Positions 20,393 to 33,253 of a stretch of DNA of 64,000 nucleotides are shown piece by piece. The notes under the pieces were generated by a model, which saw only the letters and a program-made list of their open reading frames with translations, was not told the DNA's origin and did no database searches. Position numbers and translations under genes: made by a program. Each line of letters opens with the position of its first letter. Positions within the stretch are counted from its first letter, which is position 1. Source of the stretch: Berberis thunbergii (taxonomy: Eukaryota; Streptophyta; Magnoliopsida; Ranunculales; Berberidaceae); the NCBI GenBank assembly GCA_003290165.1, contig QNQO01005822.1:124001-188000 (forward strand), given 5' to 3'.

Positions 20393-22600
20393 GTGAAAAT
20401 TTTTAACCCCGATGCTTTCCTAACACTCTCCACACCACCTCCCCTCTCTTCCTCTGTGATTCCAATTCTCCATCCCACCACATTCTTCATCTCAGTCTGC
20501 CAAAGGATGAAGAAGGTTCTCGGTTCCTTCTCAGATTCAGCCCTAAACTCTCCTCCATCTCCCCCCAACTCTCATCTTCTCGATTCCTTCTCTCATCTCC
20601 CTCTCTGTTCTTTTCCTTTTCTACAAATTTTCATCCCTTCTCCAACAAGTTGTTCAGAGAGAATCTATCTTCGACACACAACACACACTCTCCAACAACC
20701 CTTTCGTTCATTCCTTTATTTCGTCCTCTTCTTCCTTACTTCTCAAATCCTAACCCAAGCTTACTTTCTGCCTAAATCATAGATCTCCCAAACGTTCGCA
20801 AGAAGCATCACAGATCTCCCAAAGACGGAGCCAAGTGCCACAATCACAGGTACCATCGCCATCGAAGCAGGAAGCGCGATCGTGACGGAAAGATCTCTCT
20901 TCGTCTTTGTGGAGGGAGAGATCTCTCTCGATATTCTCGACGCCTCTCTTTCTCTCTTTTAGATGCATCAATCGAAGCCGTTTGATCGATGAGTAAAACT
21001 TTGATTTGATCTCTCTCAATCAGGATCACACTCATAGCTACTGTTGTTGAAGAATCACAACAACTGCAACTACAACTACAACTATGGGATAGTGTTACAG
21101 TAAGAACATTTCAGTTGTAAAAGACCAAGATGACTGCATCATATCGATAGGAGGAAGAGCCAATCGCCACCCACAGACGCCGCCATCATATTCAATTAAC
21201 GAATTCTTGAAGGAGAATTCGTCGGTGCCTCCAATGGTGACGTGGATAAGAAGAAATCACACTCTGATGCTGAGTCTGGTGAGATTCAATCCGATGAGCT
21301 TTTTGACAGATCGAATCATCATCGCAATAACAATTTGGTGTGTGACTTTCATGACATCTCTCACTCAAGTGAGTAATTTCATTTTCGTTGCATTCTTAAT
21401 CTATTGTTTCTCTCATACCCATCTGTTGATTGATTCAGTGAACATAAAATGAGCATTTACTTATGTGATTGTTAAAAGAACTACTTGAGGAAGCAAAGAA
21501 GAAATAAGTCAGAAAAAAAAAACTATGGTGGTTGTGTTGATTGATTCAACGACTAATGGCTTAGGTTGGTGATGGATCAGTTGCTAGATTTTTACAATTA
21601 GAAGAATTGTGTGACTATTAAATTGAGACACTGAAAAGCTAAGCATGAGTTTAGCATCATGATTTCAGCTCCTGTTTTTTTCAATTTTTAGATTACAAGC
21701 CCTAAAATTCGACAGATTGGACATAAATTAATTAGATTTCAACGAATTATATTGCAATTGATCAAATGTTGCTTCTTTTTAAAAATACAAGTTTTGCGCT
21801 TTTTTGGTTTCTATTGTTTTCTCTATAATAATCATTATGCTCACGCTTTTAAATTAGTAATAATTGTGTACGCCAAATATCTATTCAAGCAAGGTATTCC
21901 ATTGTACAATTTTGTCGAAGTTAAGATAGGTGTGTTTGAAGAATGAAGGCCTATAAAATTAGTAAGAACTACTAACGATACTATATTGATACTCTTGTAG
22001 ATTGTGGAATCAAAATTTGTTGGCATTTATGTTCTTTATTTTATTTTTGTTTTGCAAGGAGGTTATGATGATGGATTTTCTGGTGAACTTGAAGAGGATC
22101 AACTTAATATTGTTAAGACAAGTGAATCTCCCAAACGGATGTGAGTTCCCCCAATTTCAAGTACACTTTTTTTTTAATCCTAATTTATATCCTCTTTTGC
22201 AAATTTTGCTCAATTGGTTTTGATTAATTTGATTAATGTTAAAATAAGGTTATGAACACCAATCTTGCCTTCGTTGATGGCAATTTCGTTTTGTTGAGCG
22301 TTGTGTTCAAATCACAATTTTCTTGAAGATCTAAACTAAATGTCAAGCCTATTGAAGAGTGCATAGATTTTCCAAGATTGTTGTGGGTGCCGGAAAAAAT
22401 TTAATTAAAATTAGTGGGTGTTCTATTATCTTATTTTTTCCATTATTTAATCAAAAATAATTTTTCTTGAAGGATTTCTCTTGGATAAAGATGGCCATCT
22501 ACTATGGATACTCTTGGTGGAAAATGGTGATAATACCGGAGAGCGCAATCCACACCCCAACGTATTTTAGCGGGAACCACTTCTCTCAAGCTTCAATCCA
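20393..22600 (+). other. Possible fragment of an unrecognised gene with CT-rich leader
   Basis: A CT-rich stretch (20,420-20,770) resembling a plant 5' leader is followed by exon-like pieces: about 21,190-21,370, read as KKKSHSDAESGEIQSDELFD with an acidic/His continuation, and 22,060-22,140, read as GYDDGFSGELEEDQLNIVK up to a donor-like GTGAGT. The acidic Ser/Glu/Asp composition and spliced look suggest a real gene origin, but I recognise no family and cannot link the pieces in a single frame with confidence. Confidence 0.3.
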
Positions 22601-24620
22601 ATCACCATGTTCAGGTATCCCTTCTTTATGTTTTGCTTTTATTTGAGTTTTTTTTAAGTTGTGGGGTTTGTAAGATTTGGTTATTTATATTGCTTTTGAG
22701 ATTGTTCTAGAGTTTGAGTTGTAACTATTCATTCATCATGTTGGGTTTGAGAAATTTTTGTTTTTCCAATTAAGATCAATTTAATTAGTTCTTCTTGCAC
22801 CTCTAACTTGATGAAAGTTGGAGCCTTTGATAATGGGTTAAATAGATTTAGTGAATATTTGAGGGAATGGGGAAGAAATTTCAAATCTTTAGAAAAATCA
22901 AGAGCTCGAACAGCCAAATATTTTGGTCCATAGACCATAGCTTGGTTGACTTTTACAATTCAAAGAGTAGTTTTATCGTTCAAAAAACTTGCTTGCAGGC
23001 AGCTTGCTTGCTAGCTTAATTTGCTTTAATTTCATGTTATTGTCATTGATCATGACTTCCTAATATTTGGTTTTAGAAATGAGTGTTTTAGAATAATGTC
23101 AATTCCAGAAGAAAAAGGTATGATGTAAATTTTTCTACATATGGTTCTTTGTTCCACCTTTTTATAGTGTTCGCTTTTGGTTAAATTGATGGTTGTATTG
23201 CTTATTGAATTGATGGTTGGTCTAAAAAAATAGCTCAATTGTAAAGCTTGGGTTGCAATCTGAAAACATTTCCTTTTTCTTTTCAGGGATCGCTAACCTT
23301 GCATTGTGTCTGACCGTAATTATGGACAACTTAGTTCAAAAAGCTTCTCATTGGGAAGTCCCAAGTAAATTCTTTCTACAAATGTTTCATCTATTTAGAT
23401 TATATGCATGCCTTAATTAAATGATAATTTGGGTGTGTGGAGATATTATGTGGTGTTCATGGCATTGATTGCTATTATAAATTTTTATGACAGATTAGAC
23501 AGATTTCAATATTCAAAAATACAGAGGATACTCTGTCGAAATTTTGATTTTTTGATTGTTCATGACATTGATTGTCATTATAGTCACTTATGTGAAGTAT
23601 AATTTATTATGACATGTTCAGATAAATCACTTTATTAAAAAAAATGACTACTTTTAAAAAAAAATGACCATTTTTTTATATATATTGATATTGTGTGCAT
23701 GTCTCTTTGACTGTTTAAAACCATGTTCTACTACAAAACCTCCTTTAATACTGAAACGGTGATTATATATTGCGTTGAGGCAGCAATTTTTTGTGAATGC
23801 CAAATTATGTGAGGTACAAATGCTTATGACAAGTTTAAATATTGAAAAAGGGAAGCTCTGTCAAAATTTTAAATATTTTTTTATTTTTGTAAAAAATTCA
23901 TCTTGATATTCTTTTAAACTGAATGTGTCATTTTGTTTGCCCTAATTAAATTATGTTTCTTCAACTGCCGCTTTACTAAACCAGGGCATCAATTTTAGCC
24001 AAAACTCACTTGGACAAACATGGGATATTTCTTAATTTTGAATTTTTTCCTTCTTATTTTTAGTTAAACTGGCATTTTGTGGAGGTTAAATTCATTAGCA
24101 CATTGGTTGCGTTGATAAGTTTTATTAACACTGTTTTACTATTCAAGAGTATTAACATTTTACAAAATTAATTCATCATAACTGTTGTAATAGACAATTA
24201 TGCAAGTGTTTTTAGAAATTGAAACAAAACCCCAAATGTGAGTATTCAACATAGCCGTGAAGGTAGGATGTAATCAACGATAGTGCCAACGGCACGGGTA
24301 TTACACTAGTACACCTACAAAGAAAGATGTACTACGATGACACACCCATCACTGGAGTTGTACATGGAAGCAACGGTTCAAAATATACAACAAAAATGAA
24401 TTTAAACAGTCTGTAAGAGACATACTATTGCCTGAACTTAAGAATGCTTAATTTCCAAAATAACAAAAGCAAAATGAAAATCACATACTACATGCAAAAT
24501 GAACACAAACAGAAATTTGCTACATACTATTATTTCGAGCAATAACATGTCGTAGTGGTAAGTAGAAGGTTTCTTAAGGTTGAATTATTCTGCTATGCCA
24601 TCTGAGAATTTGCTACATAC
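22601..24620. other. Non-coding, no feature seen
   Basis: Two kilobases of AT-rich sequence without a recognised protein segment, terminus or long repeat. Confidence 0.4.
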
Positions 24621-24624
24621 TATT

Positions 24625-26010
24625 ATTCTGCTGTGCCATCTGAGAAGCAACACTATGATCGAAGAAATAAATAGTTGCTATCATTAGAGCTGGTACAATA
24701 GCAGCAGAGATGTATATTGGTGGAACTCCAGTAGGAACCTTGCTGGGTACAATGAATGATAATGTTGTCCAAAGGACTACCATCATAGGATCTCCATTAT
24801 CTGCAATTAAACCCCTAAACCCTCTTGTATCAAAAGGAATTATTTCATATTAGAGGCACAAACATAAGAACCCGTATCCAAATATTAAGTCAGAATATCA
24901 CTTTACAAACCTATGCCAAATAGCCATGATCTCGCCATTCTACTCCTTAGGGAAGTATATAAAAAGCCAAAAGAGAATAGAACGCTCAATAACCCATTGG
25001 TATAAAGCCATTGAAATTGATTATTTTTTTCTGTTTGTGCGTCATCATGTTCAGGTATTTTAAATTGACTCAACAATCCCTGCAATTCACAAACCACCCA
25101 TGTAATCGTATTTCCAATTTTCCTTGCTATTTCTTATCTCGATTGAATAATATTATACCTGAGTAAAAAACTAGGCACCTTGACATCTTCTTGCCTGAAG
25201 ATAATAGTGATCAAAGTGCAAAAAACTCCCATGCAATCCTTGTTAATCTGCTGATAACATTGCAAGCATTGAATATTGTAAGAATGAATAGCATGAGAGT
25301 TGTCCAGACGAAAACCCTGCATAACGGTAAAAGAAATCAAGCTACTATAGAAACTACAATTACGGTAGAAAAGAAGAAAATGACTACTATTACCATCCAG
25401 CCTAAGCTAAGAACAATCCTGTTCCCAAGTCTTTTTTTTTTGTTTGCAGAAATTATACAAATAAGAATACATGATAACAATGGGCTCAACAACTCCTAAA
25501 ATTAACAAGGGTTGTCCTCCAAATACCGAATGCAGTATACCACATATTGCAGTAGATACTTAAGTTTTAACTGTGCTCAAGCCTCCCTCTAAAAAAACAT
25601 AAAGAAAAAACAAATAAATCAAATGGATATCAAGGTCTTTATTATACCAAAATTTTCAACCTGTTCTGTTTTAATTCTTTCCAACTCCTCGTAAAGCAAA
25701 AACAATGAATAACGTTGAAATAACAAGAAAACAAAACCAAATACATGTATCTCTATTCAGTTGCTTGCCAAAGGCAACAACAGGAAGGGCAGAAGCAAAG
25801 AAGATGTAGAAGTTGGAGCCAAAATCCTAGTATAACATAGTGAGACATTCAGTAAACTTTGTTGACATAAAATTACAATTCTTCTTCCATTCAATTTAAT
25901 AAAAGTACTTGCAGCCTGAATGGATGCCCGACGTCTAGTCATGTTTATAACACTCCTTTCTTCCTTTGATATTTGTGGTGATCCCCTTAAATGGAACTTT
26001 AAAGCCATCC
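24625..26010 (-). pseudogene. BOR: BOR-type borate transporter pseudogene
   Basis: BOR proteins (SLC4-like) export borate across the plasma membrane. In minus-strand order: about 26,005-25,920 gives FKVPFKGITTNIKGRKECYK with a stop where the family has Trp (CYKQDWTSG); 25,835-25,745 gives ILAPT and, after a one-base shift, FYIFFASALPVVAFGKQLNR; 25,250-25,185 holds a worn FGMLIT.LFLQEAIK-like segment; 25,097-24,903 gives GLLSQFKIPEHDD, NQFQWLYTNGLLSVLFSFGF and SRMARSWLFGIG; 24,785-24,625 gives MMVVLWTTLSFIVPSKVP, then a deletion, and ALMIATIYFFDHSVASQMAQ. Many blocks expected between the first transmembrane segments are missing. Introns remain. Frameshifts, stops and missing exons make it non-functional. 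Confidence 0.9.
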
Positions 26011-26473
26011 ATCACTGAATTACAACAAATTACAAGAATCAAAAATGTGTGTTGGAGATACCATAAAATTTGTATTAAAAAAAATAAAAATCCCAAACAA
26101 TCATTCTCCACAAAACCAATGAAAATTAAGATAAGAAATCATGGCAATGAAATGACACCTCAATAAGCATAACTAAAGCCAATGTTTATAAACCTACCAA
26201 ATAAAATAAGAATCTCACGCACAATCAGAAAACGATTTAACATAACTAAAACATAAATGACCCGTAAGAAAAAAAGTAGGTCTTGAGTCCTTCAGGTAAG
26301 CATAGCAAACCTAAACATAATGCATTTATTCCACATGTCAAGCGGGTTGACACAAAGCATTTTATGCTAAACTCAATTTGAAGTCTTCGTCCTTCTCATC
26401 CAAAAAGAATCAATAAAACAATTACAATCACTTAGTTGCAGGGATAGGTCAAATAAACCAAATAAGAAATTCT

Positions 26474-27075
26474 CAGTGTTCTAAAAATCGCTAGGCGGTG
26501 GACGAGCGGCGAGCAGATGCCTAGCTCCTAGGCAGTTTTAGGTTTTGTATTATAACTTTAATAATTTACAAAAGTTAAACATAATACATTATCAATTACA
26601 TCCAATTTAATGCCAAGATACATACGCAAAATTTAAAAACATGAAAAATTAACAAATATAAATAAAATTTATTAAAACTCAAATAACTAAAGTTGGTCAT
26701 GATGAGTACTTTATACAAAGTTGAATTTGTGGAAAAATATTCAAACTTATTCTTTTATTTTTCTTCAAATTGCATGAATGATCTCAGTCATGTTTGATAA
26801 AATCTACATTACTAAAATTGGTACCGGCAAATCTTTGAGAATTCCATTAAGTAATCATCATTTGCTACATTCAGGCATATACTGAATAAAAAATAATTAA
26901 ATTGTTCATTTCCAAAAAAAAGATGAAAGAAAAATAAAATAAGAACATAATTAGCCTTGTTAAAAAATAAAAAATTAAAAAAAATTAAAATAAAAAACTT
27001 GCCTAGACCGCCTAGACCCGCCCAGCCATTAATCCGGGCTTTTCTCTAACGCCTATGCCAATTTTTAGAAAACTA
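26474..27075. mobile_element. hAT-type MITE with 8-bp target-site duplication
   Basis: Left end CAGTGTTCTAAAAATCGCTA (26474) and right end ..TTTTTAGAAAACTA (to 27075) are imperfect inverted repeats. Flanks are GAAATTCT (26466-26473) and AAAATTCT (27076-27083), an 8-bp TSD with one mismatch. The subterminal CTAGGCGGTGGACGAGCGG and CGCCTAGACCCGCCCAG motifs near both ends also pair. The interior is AT-rich and non-coding. Length 602 bp. A CAG-type end with an 8-bp TSD is diagnostic of hAT. Confidence 0.82.
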
Positions 27076-27083
27076 AAAATTCT

Positions 27084-28190
27084 TCGTTAGTTGCAAGAAT
27101 AGGTCAAGTAAACGAAATGAGAAATTCTGACCAAGAACCACCTTAAAAACAAAAGTTTCAGAATCTAGGATACGAATACAAATGTTGTCACCATAATCTT
27201 TTTTTCACTTTTGAGCTTAAAGGTCTAAACCGAGTACAGACTGTTACATTCGACACGACCCCATTTTCAATGAGAACTTAAACTCTTAATTGGTTCCTTC
27301 TAACCTGCAATCAAATTACAGAAAAAATGAATAAATAAATAAACCAGTGATTTTACATACATTTTTAGCTCTTTTAGAGCAAAAAAGTTATAAGCTAGAC
27401 CATATCCAACCTGCAAGTCTCCAAAGATTTGAAAATTCACAATAGAAAAGTTCAAATGAAAACAAAAGCAAGCGTCATCTTCAGTTTTTTCAAAATAGAG
27501 GATAATTTCACTAGAAAACTAAACGATTATACGTTCAAATCAAGCAAATTTTAGCGTGAAATTCTTCAATAAAGGTCGAATCAAACAAACGTCAAATGAG
27601 ATCTAAAAGAAAATAAAGAACACATGAATTGATGAAGCAAAGTAGGGCAAAATATATGAAAAAACACGTTTTCTTGCAATATAATTGAAATTTCAGCACA
27701 AAGAGGTCAATTTCATCCACAATTCTAAGTAATGTTTGTATATAAGAGAGAAATCAAGCAGATACAACAAATCAAGTGTAAATACAATCAAATCCGTGAC
27801 TATCATCACAAAAAGAGTGAAATCGATAGATCGTTCTGCAAATGTTAGACTGCAAATGAGAAACAAAATGAAGATCGAATTGCTACGAGGGTTTCATTTT
27901 CGTTTTATATATACTAGAGAAATTCTAAATGTCGAGGGAAAGGGCGAGGAAATTCTATATACTATCTATTCAATTCGACACGTCGACCTTGTTCCTCTTC
28001 TTCACTCCCCAAGTGATTAAAGATGGAGAGGGAGAGGAGACGGAGAGTGAGAGTTAGAAAGATGGAGAGCTCGAGACATTGCAAAAGATGGAGAGATCAA
28101 AGTAGTGGGAGAAATGGAGAGGGAGAGGGAGAATGAGAGAGATGAAAGCGAGATATTGAAATCCTAATCTCTAATTTTCAAAATAGTTTA
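27084..28190. other. Non-coding, purine-rich tract at right
   Basis: No gene recognised. 28,020-28,150 is a GA-rich run of GGAGAGGGAGAG-type units, like a plant leader or microsatellite-derived tract on the opposite strand. Confidence 0.4.
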
Positions 28191-28199
28191 TTTTTTATT

Positions 28200-28475
28200 A
28201 CTTAACTTGCCATAACTTTGTAGCACAAGTTTATGTCCCAACGTTTGCAATATGATCTTTAGTTACAAACTGAAAAATATTAATGTTGCAAATATTATAT
28301 TTTGGTGTATTAAAAGAATTAGTAAATTAATAATAAAGCTATTATTTATAAAATTACTAATTGTAACTTAAGTCAATAATTAGTAACATTTTTTGGGGTT
28401 ACAAGACTTATAACACAATGAAGATTTACAAATTAATAAATATTATTGTTACTAATCACCCATTTTGGTGTAGCG
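28200..28475. mobile_element. CACTA-like terminus, worn
   Basis: Repeated GTTAC/GTAAC motifs (28,262, 28,368, 28,384, 28,398, 28,447) lead to CATTTTGGTGTAGCG (28461-28475), one base from the canonical TAGTG end. Same design as the end at 29189. Confidence 0.5.
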
Positions 28476-28959
28476 TCTCGACTTCTTTAGCTTAGACTTG
28501 GAATTTTAAGAAGAAGATAGTTTGATTGTTGAATGGGATTTATTCTTCTCATTTAAATTCCTGGTTGTAGTCTGGATACCAAGCTTGTCAGGGGCCTTTC
28601 TTTGGACCATCTTTGAAGAAAGATGGAGAGAATCAGAAGAGAAAAATGTTTTGGTTTTGGTGTTCCATGGTAATGAAGAGTTTGAATAAGTTGCGGAACA
28701 TTTTTTAGTTTACTTAGTGTTAGCATACCAATGATGTACTTGATATATGTACTTTTTTTTAAATATTGATCCAATATGATAAACGACGTTGTAATTGATT
28801 GCAATTATTTCACTTTGTAATGGTTGCAAGATTATTTTAATTTGGGTATTAAACATTGATATTTGAATATTTGAGTTTTATAATTTCATTGGATGTCATT
28901 CATTTGTTGATACATTTTTATTTTTTTAATTAAAAACAAATAAAGATTTAAATATTGAT

Positions 28960-29189
28960 TTTTGTAAAATAAAACTTATGTAACACTCGGAAGTGTTGCT
29001 AATATTTAAACATTGTAACATGCTACAGTGCCATTGTTAACATTGGACAACTGTTACAAAATTTGAAGTTTGTAACACGTCGAGGTGTTACTCATATTTG
29101 TAATGCCGTGATTTGCAAGATTTTTATGGTGTTCAAATTTTTTTAGTAACAAAACTAGTGTGTTACAAATTGCTATTTATGGTGTAGTG
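28960..29189. mobile_element. CACTA-like terminus abutting gypsy remnant
   Basis: GTAACAC/GTGTTAC motifs (28,981, 29,016, 29,071, 29,086, 29,160) end in TTTATGGTGTAGTG (29176-29189). The next base already belongs to the gypsy protease region, so this end marks an insertion into, or a breakpoint within, the retrotransposon. No opposite end was identified. Confidence 0.6.
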
Positions 29190-29197
29190 TTTAGCTC

Positions 29198-31069
29198 GCT
29201 GAGTCCTAATTGCTCATAAACAGGGTATGACAACATCTTAACACTCGCCCCCAAATCCAACAATGCATTATCAATCATATGATCACCAATAACACAAAAT
29301 ATAGTCAAGCACCTAGGATCCCTATACTTTGGCGGGGTTCTATGTTGAATAGTTGAGCTTACTTGCTCGGCGAGGAATGTTCTATTTTGCACATATAACT
29401 TTCTCTTCTGTGTGCAAAAATCCTTAAAAAACTTGGCATAGGTAGGAACTTGCTTAATAGCATCGAGCAATGGAATGTTAATGTGAACTTTTTAAAAATT
29501 TTCCATTACATCGTTAGCATTTGTTCATTTCTTTGCCGCAGCTAACCGTGATGGAAATGGTGCCCTAGGCAAATAAGATGCTTGAGTGGGGACAGAGTCA
29601 AAAGGAGCATCTTTGGAAGGTGAGGCTTTATCAGCCTCCTTGTCAGATGGAGATGCAGCCTACTTTGACTTAGACGGAAATGCAACGACACTCGAATCAT
29701 ACACTTGTACCCGATTGTCAACCTGTTTTCCACTCCTATGGATAGTAATACATTGAACATCTTCATGGCATGACGCAGATATACTACCAACTGCGAACTG
29801 ACTCTTCAGGTCTGGAACAGGATGACTAGAAAATCTTCCTGGCTTTCTCTTAGAAAATGATTGAACAATCTTACTCATAGCTATCTCAAGTCTATTGATG
29901 GCTTGAGATTGGTGTTGAGTCGTGGCTTTCAACTTTGATATATCCTTAGAATGTTGCTCAAGTATACTCTTTGTGCACTGCATAAAACGATTAACTGTTT
30001 CCTCTAAATTGGATGTGTTGGATGGAAGACCTTGGTTAAAGTGAGGTCTAACAGAGCTAGATGCTTGAGGAGCATGGGAGACAACAACAAGTCCCCTTTG
30101 TTGTAGGCCATGGGCCCAGAAAATATTTGAATGCTTAGCGATCCCTGGTTTATAATAGTTAGGATGTGGATTATTACCAGGTTGTCGCATAGCATTAAGA
30201 GATGTGACTTGCTTAGCATAGTATGCAGAATAATCATTTTGCAAATCATAGTCAAATATGGAATGACTAGGACTCGAACAGGCAGCACAAACCTTAGATA
30301 AAATATTCGTCGGAGGTGTAGGTTGAATTATATTTAAAAATGCATCAATTTCTGAGTCATAGTCATAACATTTGCTTCTAGCTTCGAGGCAGAAGGGGAG
30401 TGAACGAATGTATCTCTAACCTCATATATATCACCCTTACGCTTATCAGAATCCTTTCTAGAATAATTCATTGCTGAAAGTTTTCGAAAAGCGTTTCAAA
30501 GAACTCCCAAATCTCATTAACGCTCATCTTCATTAGTGACCCACCACTAATGGCATCAATCATACGACTGTTTTGAGGGGTTAAATCGTATTGGGAGTAT
30601 TGAACTATCCGCCACTTCTCAAATCCGTGATGGGACACTTAACAATGAGTTCATTGAAACTTTCCAACATTCATAGAAATGTTTGCCATATTTTGGAGGG
30701 CACTCATTTTATGAATGGGGAAATACTTTTCCATAAACTTCTTGACAATGCATCCCAAGTTGTGATGGATCCCATCTCTCACAAATTTAACCACGACTTT
30801 GCCTTATCTTTTAGAGAAAATGGAAATAACCTAATACAGACCGAATCATCTTTAAAAATTTGATATTTAAGGGTAACGCAGATGTCAAGAAATTCTTTGA
30901 CATGAAAATACGGATCTTCTTTGTCAAAACCATAAAAAGAGGGCAAAATATGGATAATGGATGCTTTGAGTTCAAAACTATTTGCAATTGTCTCAGGTAA
31001 GACAATGCAAGATGGAACAATGCTGGAAAAAGGGGAGAAGTAATACTTAAAAGCCTTCTCCTCAGTCAT
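29198..31069 (-). pseudogene. Gypsy gag and aspartic protease remnant
   Basis: 31069-30779 encodes the retrotransposon gag core with SFYGFDKEDPYFHVKEFLD, CIRLFPFSLKDKAKSWLN, the family's L+LFPFSL+D+A+.WL motif. Further pieces at 30244-29660 include NDYSAYYAKQVTSLNAMRQ and a Gln/Ser-rich linker. 29470-29198 reads IKQVPTYAKFFKDFCTQKRK, IGDHMIDNALLDLGASVKML and YPVYEQLGLSEL, the retropepsin region with DLGAS at the active-site position. Frames change between 30.78 and 30.25 kb and around 29.6 kb, so the polyprotein is broken. These proteins would package and process the element's RNA. Confidence 0.82.
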
Positions 31070-31897
31070 TTATTTGGTTTCAAGATTTTTATTTATTTTA
31101 TTTATTTATTCAAGCCTAACCTCTATACGAAGATGATTTAACTCTAAAAAAATAAAAATAAAAAATGAGACCCTAAATGATGCACAAACAAAATGAATGG
31201 CAGACGATCCTAGAGTTTTGTTACTAATGCAGCGCTGGATTTTAATTTAATTTTCCTAACCGTGGGAGAGGCATGGTAATTTCCTATCAATCCGCCACCA
31301 CAGAATTGATCCTACCTCTTTTTTCACATTTTAGCTCAAAGTAAAATGTCAGTTCAAGAACTATTCCCAGATAGGATATGTTCATTCACTTAACTACTTT
31401 AAGCTTTCAAACTTTCAAAGAGGGATCATATGAGCGTCAAACCTATCCTAGAAAATTATCTTGCTACAATATTTAAACAGTGGAGGCTTAGGTTCCTAAC
31501 CCTAAAATAAATGGTGGTTAACCTATCTGTGGGAGACAGTATAGAAGTTGCAAATCAATCCTACCACTATTCAAATTTGCATGCAATACTACTTAAAACA
31601 ACCAAACACAAGGAATCACAACAAAAACCTTGTGCAGATGCAGTGGGAAAAAGTTACTTCCAGCGTGAATTTCTTTCAGGTTACTTGCGCTGTCGGCTAG
31701 AAGTCGAGTTTTCGTCGATCACTCCTATGTATACTTGTCTGTCAAACAAATGCCAAAAAATAATAATATTAAAACTCAATTACTAACAAAAATAAAATAA
31801 AGTAAACAAGTGACTTCTAACACTGTTCCTAAACAAAAAAAAATTCCTAATCTATAAACTAGTACAAAAACTCTAGATTTCGATTGTACTATTACAA

Positions 31898-31914
31898 CCC
31901 CAGCAACGACACCA
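31898..31914 (-). promoter_or_regulatory. Primer-binding site, tRNA-Asp type
   Basis: Minus-strand TGGTGTCGTTGCTGGGG, seven bases inside the LTR end, differs at two positions from TGGCGCCGTTGCCGGGG, the complement of the tRNA-Asp 3' end used by many plant gypsy elements. Confidence 0.82.
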
Positions 31915-31920
31915 AAAACT

Positions 31921-33128
31921 TGATGTAGATTTTACTAACCTAAATCTAATAAACCATACTTGTTATACCGCAAGTGCACGACTGCCTAATTATAGACAGT
32001 GAAAAACATGGGTCGATCCCACAAGAATTTACGAGACAATCAAATTCTGAAATCTATTTAAACTAATCTAAAGTGGGGGTTACAGCAATTGAGAATTCCT
32101 AAATTAACAAAACTAAATTGAGCAGTAAAGAATTTAATTAATCATATACTGAGGGAGTGGACTGAGACATCAAATCCACCATAGGTTCTTCGAGACTTGT
32201 GTAACCTATATTACTGTTTTCAAGAATCACTACGACTAATCTAAGGATTAATCCACAATTAATTTCAGCAAAGGCCTAAACCCCTAGCATTGCATGTCTT
32301 TCTACGACACACACAATCACTGGTTTAACTTAATTAATCAAAATAGGCTTCAAATATCAACAAAGAGGACTCTAACTATCGACTAGTCTTGATGTTATAC
32401 CGGATATAATCGGTGAAAGTAAATTGTTAATATTCAGAAATAGAGAAACGTGAGAGAGAAGTGAGAAGGAGAAAGAGAGTTGCGAGGTGACGTGAGGTCG
32501 GCGTCATCCTCGCGTGCTCTGCTGTTGTTGCTCCTATTTTATGTTGCTTTGTTGTGCATGAGGGATGGAAGCAAGGTCGAGGGACAAGAGGGGGAGAGAG
32601 AAACAGAGGAGAGGAGCGAGGTATGAGGAAAGCAAGGGCAAGGAAGTGGTCGTGGTGGTATCTGTGGGTGCTTGGAGGAAGCAGGGTAGTGTGGCGGTGT
32701 TGTTTGGCCAGTAATGGTGGCTACGTGATGGACTGGTAGCAGAGGATGTGAGGAGCTGAGGAAGAAACAGGGCGATGAGATGAGGGAGATAAGATCTGGC
32801 TATGTCGAGATGGATATGGGGTGGATGCGCTGCTGGTCTTCCTATCAAATGAGAATAGGCGATGAGATCAGGTTGGTGGCTGGAAAAATAGAGGAAAAAA
32901 TAAAGGGACGTGGAAGCGGAAAAGAAGGAAAAGGTAGAGAGAAAGACTAAATAGGGTTTTCTCCATTCTCCTAGTTAGGTTGGGTTTGAGTTTTAGGTCA
33001 GTTTTTGGGCTTGGGCTCTATTATTGACTTCACCACCACTTTGAGCTAGTTCTTTCAAACTCGCCATGTTAAGGCGATTTCATCGTTTAAGCTCAAATTC
33101 TTAACAATATTCGCAACACTAACAAATA
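31921..33128 (-). repeat. 5' LTR of the truncated gypsy element
   Basis: Begins with TGATGTAG on the plus strand (CTACATCA at the LTR 3' end on the minus strand) directly next to the PBS. Contains the ACCGCAAGTGCACGACTGCC and TCGATCCCACAAGAATTTAC signatures common in plant gypsy LTRs, and a GA-rich part at 32,430-32,650. The outer edge near 33.1 kb is an estimate: no second LTR exists for comparison. Confidence 0.55.
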
Positions 33129-33253
33129 TAAATTAGAAGATATTTAATGTAATATTTATGTGAACATCGGATAAGCGCAGGGCAACGAGCCAGATGTTTC
33201 GGATCAGACAGATGGATTACACGATGTGTGACAATTCGCACCAAAATAGAAAT

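Larger units (their letters stand above)
29190..33128 (-). mobile_element. Truncated Ty3/gypsy retrotransposon (5' LTR, PBS, gag, protease)
   Basis: On the minus strand the order is LTR (33.1-31.9 kb), tRNA-Asp-type primer-binding site, gag (31.07-30.0 kb), variable region and aspartic protease (29.5-29.2 kb). The element stops abruptly at 29190, where a CACTA-like end begins, so reverse transcriptase, integrase and the other LTR are absent. The gag/PBS combination is that of Athila/Tat-like plant gypsy elements. Confidence 0.8.

Noticed and set aside
29177..29470. DLGA in place of D(S/T)GA at the gypsy protease active site
   Set aside because: LLDLGAS is common in plant gypsy protease regions, so it is not evidence of a special or inactive variant by itself.
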